DNA of 40,508 nucleotides from an uncultured Bacteroidales bacterium (GCA_944326255.1 CALVDG010000023.1:1-40508), one strand, 5' to 3'; shown: positions 27,262 through 38,267, counted from the first letter of the stretch. Notes: generated by a model not told the origin, from the letters alone. Numbers and translations are program-made.

Positions 27262-27726
27262 TTATTCTGTTTTTAAAATATCCTTCAACTTTTCCATCAT
27301 CACGGGGTCGCACTGACCATCGGGATGCACCTTCTTAATCGGGAGACTGAGACTGACATAGTCATAAATAATCTGACTGAGGTCAATATCAGCCGAATCG
27401 CTGTCCAACAGGATTACCTCATCCGCCCCGTCCCCGTCCGCGTCAGCATCAGCCGCATAGGATGAGAACATCACTGAAAAGGGCACCTGTATGTCCACCG
27501 GAACTGTCAGGTCGGCAAGGCATCTGTCGCATTTGACAGTCACATTGCCTGTTATGCTCAGGTCCAGAGCCATACGGCCATGCTCCTTGGTCACAACCGC
27601 GCTGACATCCAGATCCGCATCCGAGACAGTGTCGTTCTCATATGCCTCGAAGAAACTTCCGTCCACCTTGAAGCTGAAAGGATGCTCTCCGTATGAAAGC
27701 CCACGTATCTCTATCCTGCAATTCAT
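27262..27726 (-). CDS. YceD/DUF177 family protein
   Basis: 154 residues from the ATG at 27726; an in-frame TTG two codons upstream is less likely. Family features: CDRCL near the middle (VKCDRCLADLTVPVDIQVPF), a long acidic stretch (DADADGDGADEVILLD), and the C-terminal motif LSLPIKKVHPDGQCDP. YceD proteins are linked to 23S rRNA processing or ribosome assembly and are almost always beside rpmF. It is 18 bp upstream of rpmF in the same operon. Confidence 0.9.
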   Translation of the reverse strand: MNCRIEIRGLSYGEHPFSFKVDGSFFEAYENDTVSDADLDVSAVVTKEHGRMALDLSITGNVTVKCDRCLADLTVPVDIQVPFSVMFSSYAADADADGDGADEVILLDSDSADIDLSQIIYDYVSLSLPIKKVHPDGQCDPVMMEKLKDILKTE

Positions 27727-27746
27727 TTCCAAATTATTAAGGGCGG

Positions 27747-27754
27747 CAAAGATA
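27747..27754 (-). promoter_or_regulatory. Promoter -7 box for DUF177-rpmF-tRNA-Arg
   Basis: TATCTTTG on the minus strand, 20 bp before the ATG of the DUF177 gene and just after the stop codon of typA. It is the fourth identical TATCTTTG -7 box of the window; all four drive translation-related or topology genes. The -33 element is unclear. Confidence 0.6.
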
Positions 27755-27771
27755 TAAATTTTTTCAGAAAA

Positions 27772-29583
<1,812 letters not shown>

Positions 29584-29593
29584 AATCGAGGCG

Positions 29594-29601
29594 CAAAATT
29601 A
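29594..29601 (-). promoter_or_regulatory. typA -7 box
   Basis: TAATTTTG on the minus strand fits TAnnTTTG; it is 10 bp before the typA ATG, so the mRNA would be almost leaderless. It lies back-to-back with the guaA promoter. Confidence 0.5.
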
Positions 29602-29613
29602 ATTCAATTTACT

Positions 29614-29621
29614 TAAATTTG
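29614..29621 (+). promoter_or_regulatory. guaA -7 box
   Basis: TAAATTTG fits TAnnTTTG; the guaA start codon is 34 bp downstream. No purine riboswitch-like structure is evident in the short leader. Confidence 0.55.
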
Positions 29622-29655
29622 CACCCTGACATTAAAAATTAAATCATCCCACAAT

Positions 29656-31257
29656 ATGACGGAGAAAATCATCATCCTCGACTTCGGTTCCCAGGTCACC
29701 CAGCTCATAGGCCGCAGGCTCAGGGAACTGAACGTTTACTGCGAAATCCATCCCTTCAACAAGATACCCGCCCTCGACGGGAGTGTCCGCGGAGTGGTCC
29801 TCTCGGGCAGCCCCTGGTCAGTCCGCGATCCCAAGGCTCCCTCGCCGGATCTCTCCGGCATCAAGGGCCGCTTCCCCATGCTCTGCATCTGCTACGGTGC
29901 CCAGTACATCGCCCACCGCTACGGCGGGGAGGTCAATCCCTCCATCGCCCGCGAGTACGGCCGCGCCATCATGCATATAAAGGAACAATGCCCCCTGTTC
30001 GAGGGCATACCCTCCGACTCGCAGGTCTGGATGTCTCACGGCGACACCATCGCCCGCCTCCCCGAAGGCGCGGAGGTCATAGCCTCCACCGATGATGTGG
30101 TTAACGCCGCCTATCATATAAAAGGTGAGCAGACCTGGTGCGTCCAGTTCCACCCGGAGGTCTATCATTCGACCTACGGGCCTCAGATTCTGGAGAACTT
30201 CGCCATGCGCATCTGCGGCTGCAAAGGCGACTGGACCCCCGCCTCCTTCATCGAAAGTTCCATTGAGTCCCTCAGGGAGAAAATAGGTCAGGACAATGTC
30301 ATCCTCGGCCTCTCCGGCGGAGTCGATTCCTCCGTGGCGGCAGTACTGCTGCACAGGGCCATCGGACGGCAGCTGCACTGCATCTTCGTCAACAACGGGC
30401 TGCTGCGCAAGGACGAGTACGAGTCCGTGCTGGCATCCTATCAGGATATGGGGCTCAACGTCCGCGGAGTGGATGCCACCGAACTCTTCCTCAAGGCCCT
30501 CAAGGGCATATCTGACCCCGAAGCCAAGCGCAAGGCCATCGGCCGCACCTTCATCGAGGTCTTCGACGCCGAGGCTCACAAGATAGAGAACGCTTCCTGG
30601 CTTGCCCAGGGCACAATATATCCGGATGTGATAGAGTCTACCTCCGTCAACGGTCCCTCACAGACCATCAAGTCCCACCACAACGTAGGCGGTCTGCCCG
30701 AGGAGATGAACCTCAGAATAGTCGAGCCCCTGCGCTCGCTCTTCAAGGACGAAGTACGCCGTGTAGGCCGCGCCCTCGGCATCAAGAACACCCTCATCTC
30801 CCGCCACCCCTTCCCCGGCCCCGGCCTCGGCATCAGGGTGCTCGGTGAAGTGACCAGAGAGAAGCTGGAGATCCTGCGCAACGCCGACGCCATCTACATC
30901 GACGCCCTCCGCTCAACCCCCGCGCCCGAAGGCTGGCAGCCCGCATCCGGAGCAGCGGCCACAGGCGGCACCGAGACCGGCGAGGGCTTCCTGACCCTCT
31001 ACGACTGCATCTGGCAGGCCGGCACCATCCTCCCCCCCGTACGCAGCGTAGGAGTCATGGGCGACGAGCGCACCTACGAGTACACCATCGCCCTCAGGGC
31101 TGTGGTATCCACCGACGGCATGACAGCCGACTGGGTACACCTCCCCTACGACTTCCTGGCGAAAGTCTCCAACGACATCATAAACAAAGTGCGGGGAGTG
31201 AACCGCGTCGTCTACGACATCTCGTCCAAACCCCCCGCAACTATCGAGTGGGAATAG
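29656..31257 (+). CDS. guaA: GMP synthase (glutamine-hydrolysing)
   Basis: 533 residues. Class I glutamine amidotransferase domain with catalytic Cys79 (CICYGAQY) and His166/Glu168 (QFHPEVYHS). PP-loop ATP pyrophosphatase domain with SGGVDSS from residue 220. C-terminal dimerisation domain ending [16 protein letters not shown]. It converts XMP to GMP with ammonia from glutamine. Odd: an insertion of roughly 24-27 residues, low-complexity and rich in Gly/Ala/Thr/Pro (about 420-446), replaces the short turn usually found between the DAIYIDALR helix and LYDCIWQAG. The surroundings are normal, so the enzyme should be active. It stands alone, divergent from typA. Confidence 0.97.
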   Translation: MTEKIIILDFGSQVTQLIGRRLRELNVYCEIHPFNKIPALDGSVRGVVLSGSPWSVRDPKAPSPDLSGIKGRFPMLCICYGAQYIAHRYGGEVNPSIAREYGRAIMHIKEQCPLFEGIPSDSQVWMSHGDTIARLPEGAEVIASTDDVVNAAYHIKGEQTWCVQFHPEVYHSTYGPQILENFAMRICGCKGDWTPASFIESSIESLREKIGQDNVILGLSGGVDSSVAAVLLHRAIGRQLHCIFVNNGLLRKDEYESVLASYQDMGLNVRGVDATELFLKALKGISDPEAKRKAIGRTFIEVFDAEAHKIENASWLAQGTIYPDVIESTSVNGPSQTIKSHHNVGGLPEEMNLRIVEPLRSLFKDEVRRVGRALGIKNTLISRHPFPGPGLGIRVLGEVTREKLEILRNADAIYIDALRSTPAPEGWQPASGAAATGGTETGEGFLTLYDCIWQAGTILPPVRSVGVMGDERTYEYTIALRAVVSTDGMTADWVHLPYDFLAKVSNDIINKVRGVNRVVYDISSKPPATIEWE

Positions 31258-31273
31258 GCGGCTGATTCCAGTT

Positions 31274-31308
31274 TGCAACCGGGTTGCATGAGGCGGAAAG
31301 TATTTTTG
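31274..31308 (+). promoter_or_regulatory. Promoter and candidate operator of the metal-efflux operon
   Basis: TATTTTTG (31301-31308) fits the -7 box, 45 bp before the adaptor start codon. Upstream a perfect palindrome TGCAACC-G-GGTTGCA (31274-31288) covers the place where the -33 region would be. A 7-bp inverted repeat with one central base overlapping a promoter is the usual layout for a repressor or MerR-like regulator. No regulator gene is next to it in the window. Confidence 0.5.
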
Positions 31309-31353
31309 CGCAGTTTGTAAATTTAAAGTAACAACTGCAATAACTTTCCATAC

Positions 31354-32631
31354 ATGAAACGGACATTAAAGGCTATTTTTTCAGGAGTGCTCTGCATCGC
31401 CGTATGCTGGTCACTCGCTTCATGCAAGAATTCACAGAACACCGGTGACGCTCACGGCCACAGTGAGGAGATACACGAAGGCCACAGCCATGACGGCCAT
31501 GTTCATGACCACGAGGGGCATGAGCACGGGGCGCATGAGAATCATGCCGGCCATGACCACAGCGGACACAGCCATGAGGGCGACATCCACTCAGAGGGCG
31601 AGGGCTCTCCCGATGAGATAATCCTCAGTGCCGAGAGCGCGGCAGCGGCCGGAGTCAAGGCAGAGACGATAATGCCCGGCAAGTTCAGAAGCGTACTTGA
31701 GGTAAGCGGAAGGATAATGCCGGCACCCGGCAATGAGTCCACAGTCGTGGCCAACGTTCCCGGCGTAGTGTCGTTCGCTGCCCCCCTCGTGGAAGGCAGC
31801 CGCGTCAATGAAGGCTCACCGATGTTCACCATCTCGTCCAGCAACCTTCAGGACGGAGACCCGGTTCAGAGGGCCCGCATCGCATACGAGACAGCACAGA
31901 AAGAATACGAAAGAGCTGCCAAGCTGGTAGAGGACAATATCGTCTCCCGCCAGGAATACGAGGCCGCAAAAGGCCGTTATGAGACAGCCCGCCTGACCTA
32001 CGAGGCATTGGCGGCAGACGGCAGCGGCAACGGTACTGCAGTCAAGTCTCCCGCCAGCGGATATGTGGAGTCCTGCCTTGTAAAAAAGGGTGACTACGTA
32101 TCTGTCGGAACTCCCCTGGCCACTGTACTCTCGGGCAACAGTATGTATCTCAAGGCCGATGTATCCGAAAGATATCTCAGCCGCCTGCCGGGAGTGAAAT
32201 CCGCCAACTTCAGACTTTCCTACTCTGACAAGGTGTTCAGCACCGCCGGACTCGACGGCCGCCTGCTCGGATACGGCCGCTCGACAAACGAGACCAACGC
32301 CTACATCCCGATGACATTCGCCATCAACGCCACCGATGACATACTCGCCGGAGCATACGCTCAGATCTGGCTGCTTTCCGAAGAGCGGGACGGAGTAATC
32401 AGCCTGCCCGTAGAGGCCATCACGGAGGAACAGGGCCACAACTTCGTATATATCCAGCTGGACCCGACCTGCTACAAGAAGCAGGAAGTCACCCTCGGCG
32501 CTACTGACGGCAACCGCTACGAAATACTCTCCGGCCTGAACGGAGGCGAGACCGTCGTAACCCACGGAGCCATCCACGTAAAACTGGCATCGGCAAGCAA
32601 CGCCATCCCCGCGCACAGCCATTCACATTAA
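31354..32631 (+). CDS. RND efflux periplasmic adaptor (CusB/CzcB type) with His-rich N-terminus
   Basis: 425 residues. Lipoprotein signal with lipobox LASC and Cys24. Directly after it, about residues 30-80 contain 17 histidines in GH/SH/DH pairs with Asp/Glu, and the C-terminus ends AHSHSH. The membrane-fusion core follows: barrel-sandwich halves around PGNESTVVANVPGVV and VKSPASGYVESCLVKKGDYV, a coiled-coil hairpin (QRARIAYETAQKEYERAAKL...), then beta-barrel domains. It links the inner-membrane pump to TolC. The His-rich region suggests binding of Zn, Cu, Ni or Co. First gene of a three-gene operon. Confidence 0.92.
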   Translation: MKRTLKAIFSGVLCIAVCWSLASCKNSQNTGDAHGHSEEIHEGHSHDGHVHDHEGHEHGAHENHAGHDHSGHSHEGDIHSEGEGSPDEIILSAESAAAAGVKAETIMPGKFRSVLEVSGRIMPAPGNESTVVANVPGVVSFAAPLVEGSRVNEGSPMFTISSSNLQDGDPVQRARIAYETAQKEYERAAKLVEDNIVSRQEYEAAKGRYETARLTYEALAADGSGNGTAVKSPASGYVESCLVKKGDYVSVGTPLATVLSGNSMYLKADVSERYLSRLPGVKSANFRLSYSDKVFSTAGLDGRLLGYGRSTNETNAYIPMTFAINATDDILAGAYAQIWLLSEERDGVISLPVEAITEEQGHNFVYIQLDPTCYKKQEVTLGATDGNRYEILSGLNGGETVVTHGAIHVKLASASNAIPAHSHSH

Positions 32632-32643
32632 TCCAGGACAGCC

Positions 32644-35600
32644 ATGCTCAATAAGATAATACATTTCTCCCTGCAGAACCGGCTGCTGATACTGGTCGCG
32701 TCGGTACTGCTGTTCGCGGCCGGACTGTACCGGACCTTCAACGCTGAGATAGACGTATTCCCCGACCTCAACGCTCCCACGGTAGTAGTCATGACCGAGG
32801 CCAACGGAATGGCCGCCGAGGAGGTCGAGCAGCTTGTGACCTTCCCCATCGAGACCGCCGTCAACGGCTCCACCGGAGTCCGCAGGGTGCGCAGCTCTTC
32901 CACCACCGGATTCTCCGTAGTGTGGGTTGAGTTCGACTGGGGCACCGACATATACCTGGCCCGCCAGATCGTGTCGGAGAAACTGGCCGCAGCCGCAGAG
33001 GATCTGCCAGAGACCGCCGGCAACCCTACCCTCGGCCCCCAGTCCTCCATCCTCGGAGAGCTGATGATCATAGGCCTGACCGCCGACAGCACCTCGATGC
33101 TGGATCTGCGGACGCTGGCCGACTGGACTTTCCGTCCCAGACTGCTGTCTACCGGAGGCGTGGCCCAGGTGGCAGTGCTCGGAGGTGACATCAAGGAGTA
33201 TCAGGTCCTGATTCACCCTGAGAAGATGAAGCACTACGGAGTGACACTCGGCGAGGTGATGGCCGTAACCAGAGGCATGAACCAGAACACCAACGGAGGT
33301 GTCATCTACGAATACGGCAACGAATACATCGTGCGCGGAGTGGTCTCCACCCAGGACGTACAGGAGATGGCCGCATCGGTCATCAAGACCACTGAGAGCG
33401 GAATGCCCGTGACCCTGGAGGACGTGGCCGACGTGCGCATCGGTGCCCAGCAGCCCAAGCTCGGTCTGGCTTCCGAACGGGGCAAGCCCGCCGTACTGCT
33501 GACCGTCACCAAACAGCCCAATACCGGCACCATCGAACTGACCGAGAGACTGGACGCCGCCATCGCCGACCTGCAGAAGAACCTGCCCGCCGACGTGCAT
33601 GTGTCCACCGACATATTCCGCCAGAGCACATTTATCGAGAACTCCATCAACAATGTCAAGAGGTCCCTCTACGAGGGTGCCATCTTCGTGGTCATCGTGC
33701 TCTTCGTCTTCCTGGCTAACTTCCGTACCACCGTCATCTCCCTGATTACCCTACCGCTGTCATTGCTGGTAACGATACTCGTGCTGGACGCATTCGGGCT
33801 TAGCCTCAACACCATGAGCCTCGGCGGTATGGCCATCGCCATAGGCTCCCTCGTGGACGACGCGATAGTGGACGTGGAAAATGTCTGGAAACACCTGCGG
33901 GAGAACAGGGCCCTGCCGCCCGACAAGCGGCTGCCCGTTGTGGATGTGGTGTTCAACGCCTCCAAGGAGGTGCGTATGCCGATTCTCAACTCGACCCTGA
34001 TCATCATCGTCAGCTTCGTGCCCCTGTTCTTCCTCAGCGGCATGGAGGGCAGGATGCTCATCCCTCTCGGAATTTCCTTCATCGTGGCCCTCTTCGCCTC
34101 GACCATCGTGGCCCTGACCCTGACCCCCGTGCTCTGCTCCTATCTCTTAGGCGGCAAGAAGCACAGCACCAAGGTGCCCAAGGAGGCATTCGTGGCCGTA
34201 TGGCTCAAGAAGCACTACCGCAACGGCCTGAACTGGGCATTGAACCACAAGGCCATAGTCGGAGGCTCTACCCTGGTCCTGTTCGCAGCGGCCCTCGGCC
34301 TGTTCTTCACTCTCGGACACAGCTTCCTGCCTCCGTTCAACGAAGGCTCGTTCACGATTAACGTCAGCTCCCTGCCCGGCATCTCCCTGGAGGAATCCGA
34401 CCGCATCGGACGCAGGGCCGAGGAACTGCTGCTGACCATTCCCGAGATCCAGACCGTGGCCCGCAAGACCGGACGCGCCGAACTGGACGAGCACGCCCTG
34501 GATGTCAATGTATCCGAGATAGAGGCTCCCTTCGTACTGAAAGACCGCTCCCACGCGGAACTGCTGGACGAGGTGCGTGAGAAGCTCTCGACCATAAGCG
34601 GAGCCAACATCGAGATAGGCCAGCCTATCAGCCACCGTATCGACGCCATGCTCAGCGGTACCCAGGCCAGCATAGCCATCAAGCTTTTCGGTGACAACCT
34701 CAACGAGATGTTCGTCATAGGCAACCGCATCAAGAGCGCGATAAGCGGAGTTGAGGGCATAGCCGACCTCAACGTCGAGCAGCAGATCGAGCGTCCCGAG
34801 CTCAAGATCACCCCCAAGCGCGACATGCTCGCCCGCTACGGCATCTCCCTGCCGGCCTTTGCCGAGTTCGTCACAGTCAATATGGCCGGCGAGACCGTAT
34901 CGCAGGTCTACGAGGAAGGCAAGACCTTCAACCTCGTGGTCCGCGCCTCGGAGGACAACCGCGGCGACATGGAGAGCATCCGCAACCTGATGATAGACGA
35001 TGCCGACGGCTGCAAGATACCTCTCTCCTACGTGGCCGACGTGGAGTCCTCCATGGGTCCCAACACCATCAACCGCGAGAACGTGAAGCGTAAGGTCGTC
35101 ATCTCCGCCAACACCCGCGGACGCGACCTGCGCAGCGTAGTCAATGACATACAGGACATCGTGGACGCAGAGATAGTGCTGCCCGAGGGCTACCATATCG
35201 AATACGGCGGACAGTTCGAGAGCGAGCAGGCCGCAAGCCGTACCCTCATGCTGACCTCCATCATGAGCATCATCGTCATCTTCCTGCTGCTGTACATGGA
35301 GTTCAAGGATGCCCGCCAGAGCGGAGTCGTACTGCTCAACCTGCCGCTGGCCCTGATCGGAGGCGTATTTGCCCTGATCATCACCTCCGGCGAGCTGAGC
35401 ATCCCGGCCATCATCGGCTTCATCGCCCTCTTCGGTATCGCCACCCGTAACGGTATGCTGCTGATCAACCGCTACAACCATCTGCACAACGAGGAGCATC
35501 TGAGCGTCCGCGAGTGTATCCTCCAGGGCTCCCTGGACCGTCTCAACCCCATCCTGATGACGGCCCTCTCGTCGGCCCTCGCCATGATCCCCCTGGCCAT

Positions 35601-35772
35601 CAACGGCGACCTGCCAGGCAACGAGATCCAGAGCCCCATGGCCAAGGTCATCCTCGGAGGACTGCTCACCTCCACCCTGCTCAACGGCTTCATCGTGCCG
35701 ATTGTCTACGACTGGATGCACCGCAAGGAGAGCAAGGCTATTGACACCACCGATACCATTGAAAACAAATAA
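32644..35772 (+). CDS. Heavy-metal-type RND efflux pump (CzcA/CusA family)
   Basis: 1042 residues, full length. Twelve predicted membrane helices with two large periplasmic loops. Typical HME features: IDVFPDLNAPTVVVMTEA at the start, the TM4 segment GSLVDDAIVDVENVWKH with the proton-relay acidic residues, and EYGGQFESEQAASRTL before the second half. It exports metal ions or other substrates by proton antiport with adaptor and TolC. The adaptor's His-rich tail supports a divalent metal, which is inference. It begins 12 bp after the adaptor gene and is more GC-rich than the flanking accessory region. Confidence 0.93.
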   Translation: MLNKIIHFSLQNRLLILVASVLLFAAGLYRTFNAEIDVFPDLNAPTVVVMTEANGMAAEEVEQLVTFPIETAVNGSTGVRRVRSSSTTGFSVVWVEFDWGTDIYLARQIVSEKLAAAAEDLPETAGNPTLGPQSSILGELMIIGLTADSTSMLDLRTLADWTFRPRLLSTGGVAQVAVLGGDIKEYQVLIHPEKMKHYGVTLGEVMAVTRGMNQNTNGGVIYEYGNEYIVRGVVSTQDVQEMAASVIKTTESGMPVTLEDVADVRIGAQQPKLGLASERGKPAVLLTVTKQPNTGTIELTERLDAAIADLQKNLPADVHVSTDIFRQSTFIENSINNVKRSLYEGAIFVVIVLFVFLANFRTTVISLITLPLSLLVTILVLDAFGLSLNTMSLGGMAIAIGSLVDDAIVDVENVWKHLRENRALPPDKRLPVVDVVFNASKEVRMPILNSTLIIIVSFVPLFFLSGMEGRMLIPLGISFIVALFASTIVALTLTPVLCSYLLGGKKHSTKVPKEAFVAVWLKKHYRNGLNWALNHKAIVGGSTLVLFAAALGLFFTLGHSFLPPFNEGSFTINVSSLPGISLEESDRIGRRAEELLLTIPEIQTVARKTGRAELDEHALDVNVSEIEAPFVLKDRSHAELLDEVREKLSTISGANIEIGQPISHRIDAMLSGTQASIAIKLFGDNLNEMFVIGNRIKSAISGVEGIADLNVEQQIERPELKITPKRDMLARYGISLPAFAEFVTVNMAGETVSQVYEEGKTFNLVVRASEDNRGDMESIRNLMIDDADGCKIPLSYVADVESSMGPNTINRENVKRKVVISANTRGRDLRSVVNDIQDIVDAEIVLPEGYHIEYGGQFESEQAASRTLMLTSIMSIIVIFLLLYMEFKDARQSGVVLLNLPLALIGGVFALIITSGELSIPAIIGFIALFGIATRNGMLLINRYNHLHNEEHLSVRECILQGSLDRLNPILMTALSSALAMIPLAINGDLPGNEIQSPMAKVILGGLLTSTLLNGFIVPIVYDWMHRKESKAIDTTDTIENK

Positions 35773-35786
35773 GACATTTCCCCGAT

Positions 35787-36986
35787 ATGAATAAATACAC
35801 CGTAATAGCATCCCTTCTGGTTCCGGCAGCAATCCTGTCTGCCGGCAGCCTCCGGGCCCAGACCACAGAAAGCATAGATTCCGTACTGGCTTTCGTGGAA
35901 CGGAACAACATCCAGCTTCAGGCCCTCCAGCAGAGCAATGAAGCCTCACGGCTCGAAATCCAGGCCCAGAACAACCTCCAGCAGGACCTCTCAGTATCCT
36001 ACAGCCCCTTCTTTACCCGTGGCTATGACGGAGTCGCCAGCTCCGAGCTCGTAGTCTCCATGGGCTTCGACTTTCCCTCGCAGTACGTGTCAAGGAGCAA
36101 ATCCGGCAAACTGCAGAATGAGGCCCTTGACATGCAGTACGCCCTCCAGCGCAGGGACATCCTGCTTCAGGCCAAGCTGCTGTGCCTGGACCTTATCCGG
36201 CTCAATCAGGAGAAAGAACTTCTGGACACCCGCCTGGCCAATGCCGACGAGCTCCTCACCCTGATGGAAAAGCGTTTCTCCGAGGGAGGTGCCAATATCA
36301 TAGAGGTCAATAAGGTGAAGATGGAGCGGATGAATGTCCGTACCCTCGTGGCCCAGAACGAGGCCTCGCGCCAGAACACCCTCCAGTCCCTGCGAGCCTT
36401 CAACGGCAACATTCCTCTGGAACTTACAGCTACTGATTACCCTGCGGCACAGGACATCATCAGTTACGATGAGTTCTATGGAGAAATAATGTCTACGGAT
36501 GCGGCCATACTCTCCGCTGAGGCATCCGTGGATGCAGCCGCACAGGAGATCAAGGTCAACAAGCAGAACTGGCTGCCCAAATTCGAAGTTGGCTACCGCC
36601 GCAACACATCCATGAACGAGGCTGCCAACGGATTTCTCGTCGGTGCGTCCATCCCCCTGTTCTCCTCCCGCAACAAGACCAAAATCGCCGAGGCCCGCCA
36701 CACGGCCGCCCAGAGCGAACTGGAGAATGCCAGAATGCAGGCAGAGACCCAGCTGATGTCAAAGTACAACGAGATACAGCAGATCCGCTCCGCCGTCGAG
36801 GCCTACGACGTACCCCTGATGCACAGCACACTGGATGCGCTCAAGACAGCAGTTCTGGAAGGCCAGCTCTCCATCATCGACTACTATGTAGAGGCCGACA
36901 ACGTCTACAACAACCTGTCCGCCTACCTGACCCTGGAGAACCAGTACCGTAGACTTCTCTCCGAACTCTACCAGAACCGGCTGTAG
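35787..36986 (+). CDS. TolC-family outer-membrane efflux protein
   Basis: 399 residues, slightly short for TolC. Signal peptide (about 1-24, ending SLRAQ). Two repeats of long helices, with RFSEGGANIIEVNKVKMERMN and LSIIDYYVEADNVYNNLSAYL as the two equivalent segments. It forms the trimeric outer-membrane channel of the tripartite efflux system encoded with the two preceding genes; spacing to the pump gene is 14 bp. A hairpin terminator follows 27 bp downstream. Confidence 0.9.
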   Translation: MNKYTVIASLLVPAAILSAGSLRAQTTESIDSVLAFVERNNIQLQALQQSNEASRLEIQAQNNLQQDLSVSYSPFFTRGYDGVASSELVVSMGFDFPSQYVSRSKSGKLQNEALDMQYALQRRDILLQAKLLCLDLIRLNQEKELLDTRLANADELLTLMEKRFSEGGANIIEVNKVKMERMNVRTLVAQNEASRQNTLQSLRAFNGNIPLELTATDYPAAQDIISYDEFYGEIMSTDAAILSAEASVDAAAQEIKVNKQNWLPKFEVGYRRNTSMNEAANGFLVGASIPLFSSRNKTKIAEARHTAAQSELENARMQAETQLMSKYNEIQQIRSAVEAYDVPLMHSTLDALKTAVLEGQLSIIDYYVEADNVYNNLSAYLTLENQYRRLLSELYQNRL

Positions 36987-37013
36987 TCCCAGTTTACCAC
37001 CATACAACAACAT

Positions 37014-37053
37014 ATCCGCTGTCAGGACAATAATCCCGGCAGCGGATTTTGCT
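37014..37053 (+). terminator. Terminator of the efflux operon
   Basis: ATCCGCTG (37014-37021) pairs perfectly with CAGCGGAT (37040-37047), an 8-bp stem with an 18-nt loop, followed by TTTTGCTTATT. The T-run is short, so efficiency may be moderate. Confidence 0.6.
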
Positions 37054-37067
37054 TATTCATAATATCC

Positions 37068-37937
37068 TCACAACGATGCTATCTCATCCGGAGCAAGGCC
37101 GGTGATTCGGGATATCAACTCCGTCTGTATTCCGCTTTCTTTCATTGCCCTGGCATTCTTTATCCGCTCAATACGACATCCTTTTTCTCTCGCTGCTGCC
37201 TGCAGTCCATCTTCATAACCCTTTTTGAATGCCCCTAAGAGCAGAAGCCTGTACGCCCCTATTCTATCCCAGAAATAGTCATAAGCCAACAATTCTTTCT
37301 CTGAGAAACTATCCTCTTCCAACATTGACAATGCCCTGCTTATTTCCGAATTCTTTTTAAATTCTTCAGGAATATCCGACATACTACCTTCTATTTGCGT
37401 CAAATACCCCAACCACAGAGCACGCATATCATTTACTTTATCTTTCTCCAGTTTAAACTTAGGCAATTCTATGAAAATCAACCGCAGACCTTCTATCAAT
37501 TCTTTCGTCTCTGCAATTCTCACTATCGGATAGTCGTGGTAATAGCAGCCGCTATAAGAGAACGTATCATTCAACAGATTCAATGAATATATCGGCTGCT
37601 GCAGATTATAGTCTTTTTCAGATTTTGTTATATCCTCATACAAAACCCCGAATGAAGATTTAAAATCCAATAGCAATTTATACTCCGGAGTCCACATTAC
37701 CTGTATTTCCACTATATACCGACGACCGGACATATCTCCGCATGATACGCATAACACACTGTCTCCACGCAAAGGATTAAAGCTGACGAGTTCCGGCCTC
37801 AAATACTCCACACTGACTATCTTTTCCTCCTCGCTTTCAAACGGCAGCAATGCATTGAGAAAGCTGATTACCAAATCCTGATGCTCGCCGAACACTTTCT
37901 TGAAAGTCAGATCGGCCTTAGGGTCCAAATACTTCAT
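37068..37937 (-). CDS. Rpn-family PD-(D/E)XK nuclease / putative transposase
   Basis: 289 residues. Starts MKYLDPKADLTFKKVFGEHQDL, the hallmark of this family. The nuclease core is about residues 5-200 with YIVEIQVMW containing the E-x-Q catalytic strand and GRRYIVEIQ preceded by an aspartate. The C-terminal helical part (KKGYEDGLQAAAREKG and ISRITGLAPDEIASL) is the usual tail. Rpn proteins are RecA-independent recombination-promoting DNA nucleases in E. coli and are common, often multi-copy, in Bacteroidota accessory regions; recent work has linked some to phage defence. It is more AT-rich than the efflux genes and converges on them. Confidence 0.88.
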   Translation of the reverse strand: MKYLDPKADLTFKKVFGEHQDLVISFLNALLPFESEEEKIVSVEYLRPELVSFNPLRGDSVLCVSCGDMSGRRYIVEIQVMWTPEYKLLLDFKSSFGVLYEDITKSEKDYNLQQPIYSLNLLNDTFSYSGCYYHDYPIVRIAETKELIEGLRLIFIELPKFKLEKDKVNDMRALWLGYLTQIEGSMSDIPEEFKKNSEISRALSMLEEDSFSEKELLAYDYFWDRIGAYRLLLLGAFKKGYEDGLQAAAREKGCRIERIKNARAMKESGIQTELISRITGLAPDEIASL

Positions 37938-38220
37938 ATCTCCTACACTTTTTAAATTAACCGAGACAAAGCTATGAATTATTTCCCATACTCCTACCCC
38001 TAACTTCCTAACAAACAGTTAATTTTTTACAGTTTTGGTAATTTCACCCAAAAACCGGCACAATCTTCCTCCTCAATCCTTAAGGCAGTTTACCGGCACC
38101 ACATAGATGCCGGTAATAATTTACAAATTTCCGCAATTTGTGGCAAGTAAATTCCCGAAAATATTGAAATAAAATTCCGCAATTTGTGGAATAAACTCAG
38201 AAAATCGCACAAAAACCAAC

Positions 38221-38267
38221 TATAATCAGCTAAAAGTGGCTCAAAAACCATGATTTAGCTGATTATA
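38221..38267. repeat. 14-bp perfect inverted repeat
   Basis: TATAATCAGCTAAA and TTTAGCTGATTATA flank a 19-nt centre that contains TGG and CCA, so a 17-pair hairpin is possible. There is no T-run to make it a terminator. It lies 86 bp before the -7 box of the DUF3791/DUF3990 cassette. Confidence 0.8.

Noticed and set aside
31441..31600. Short-repeat DNA (GGCCAC / CATGA) in the efflux adaptor as a possible repeat array
   Set aside because: It is the His-rich coding segment; the periodicity comes from Gly-His and Asp-His codons.
34147..35949. 600-codon open frame opposite the RND pump
   Set aside because: Arises from high GC and codon bias of the pump gene; Gly/Val/Asp/His-rich without domains.
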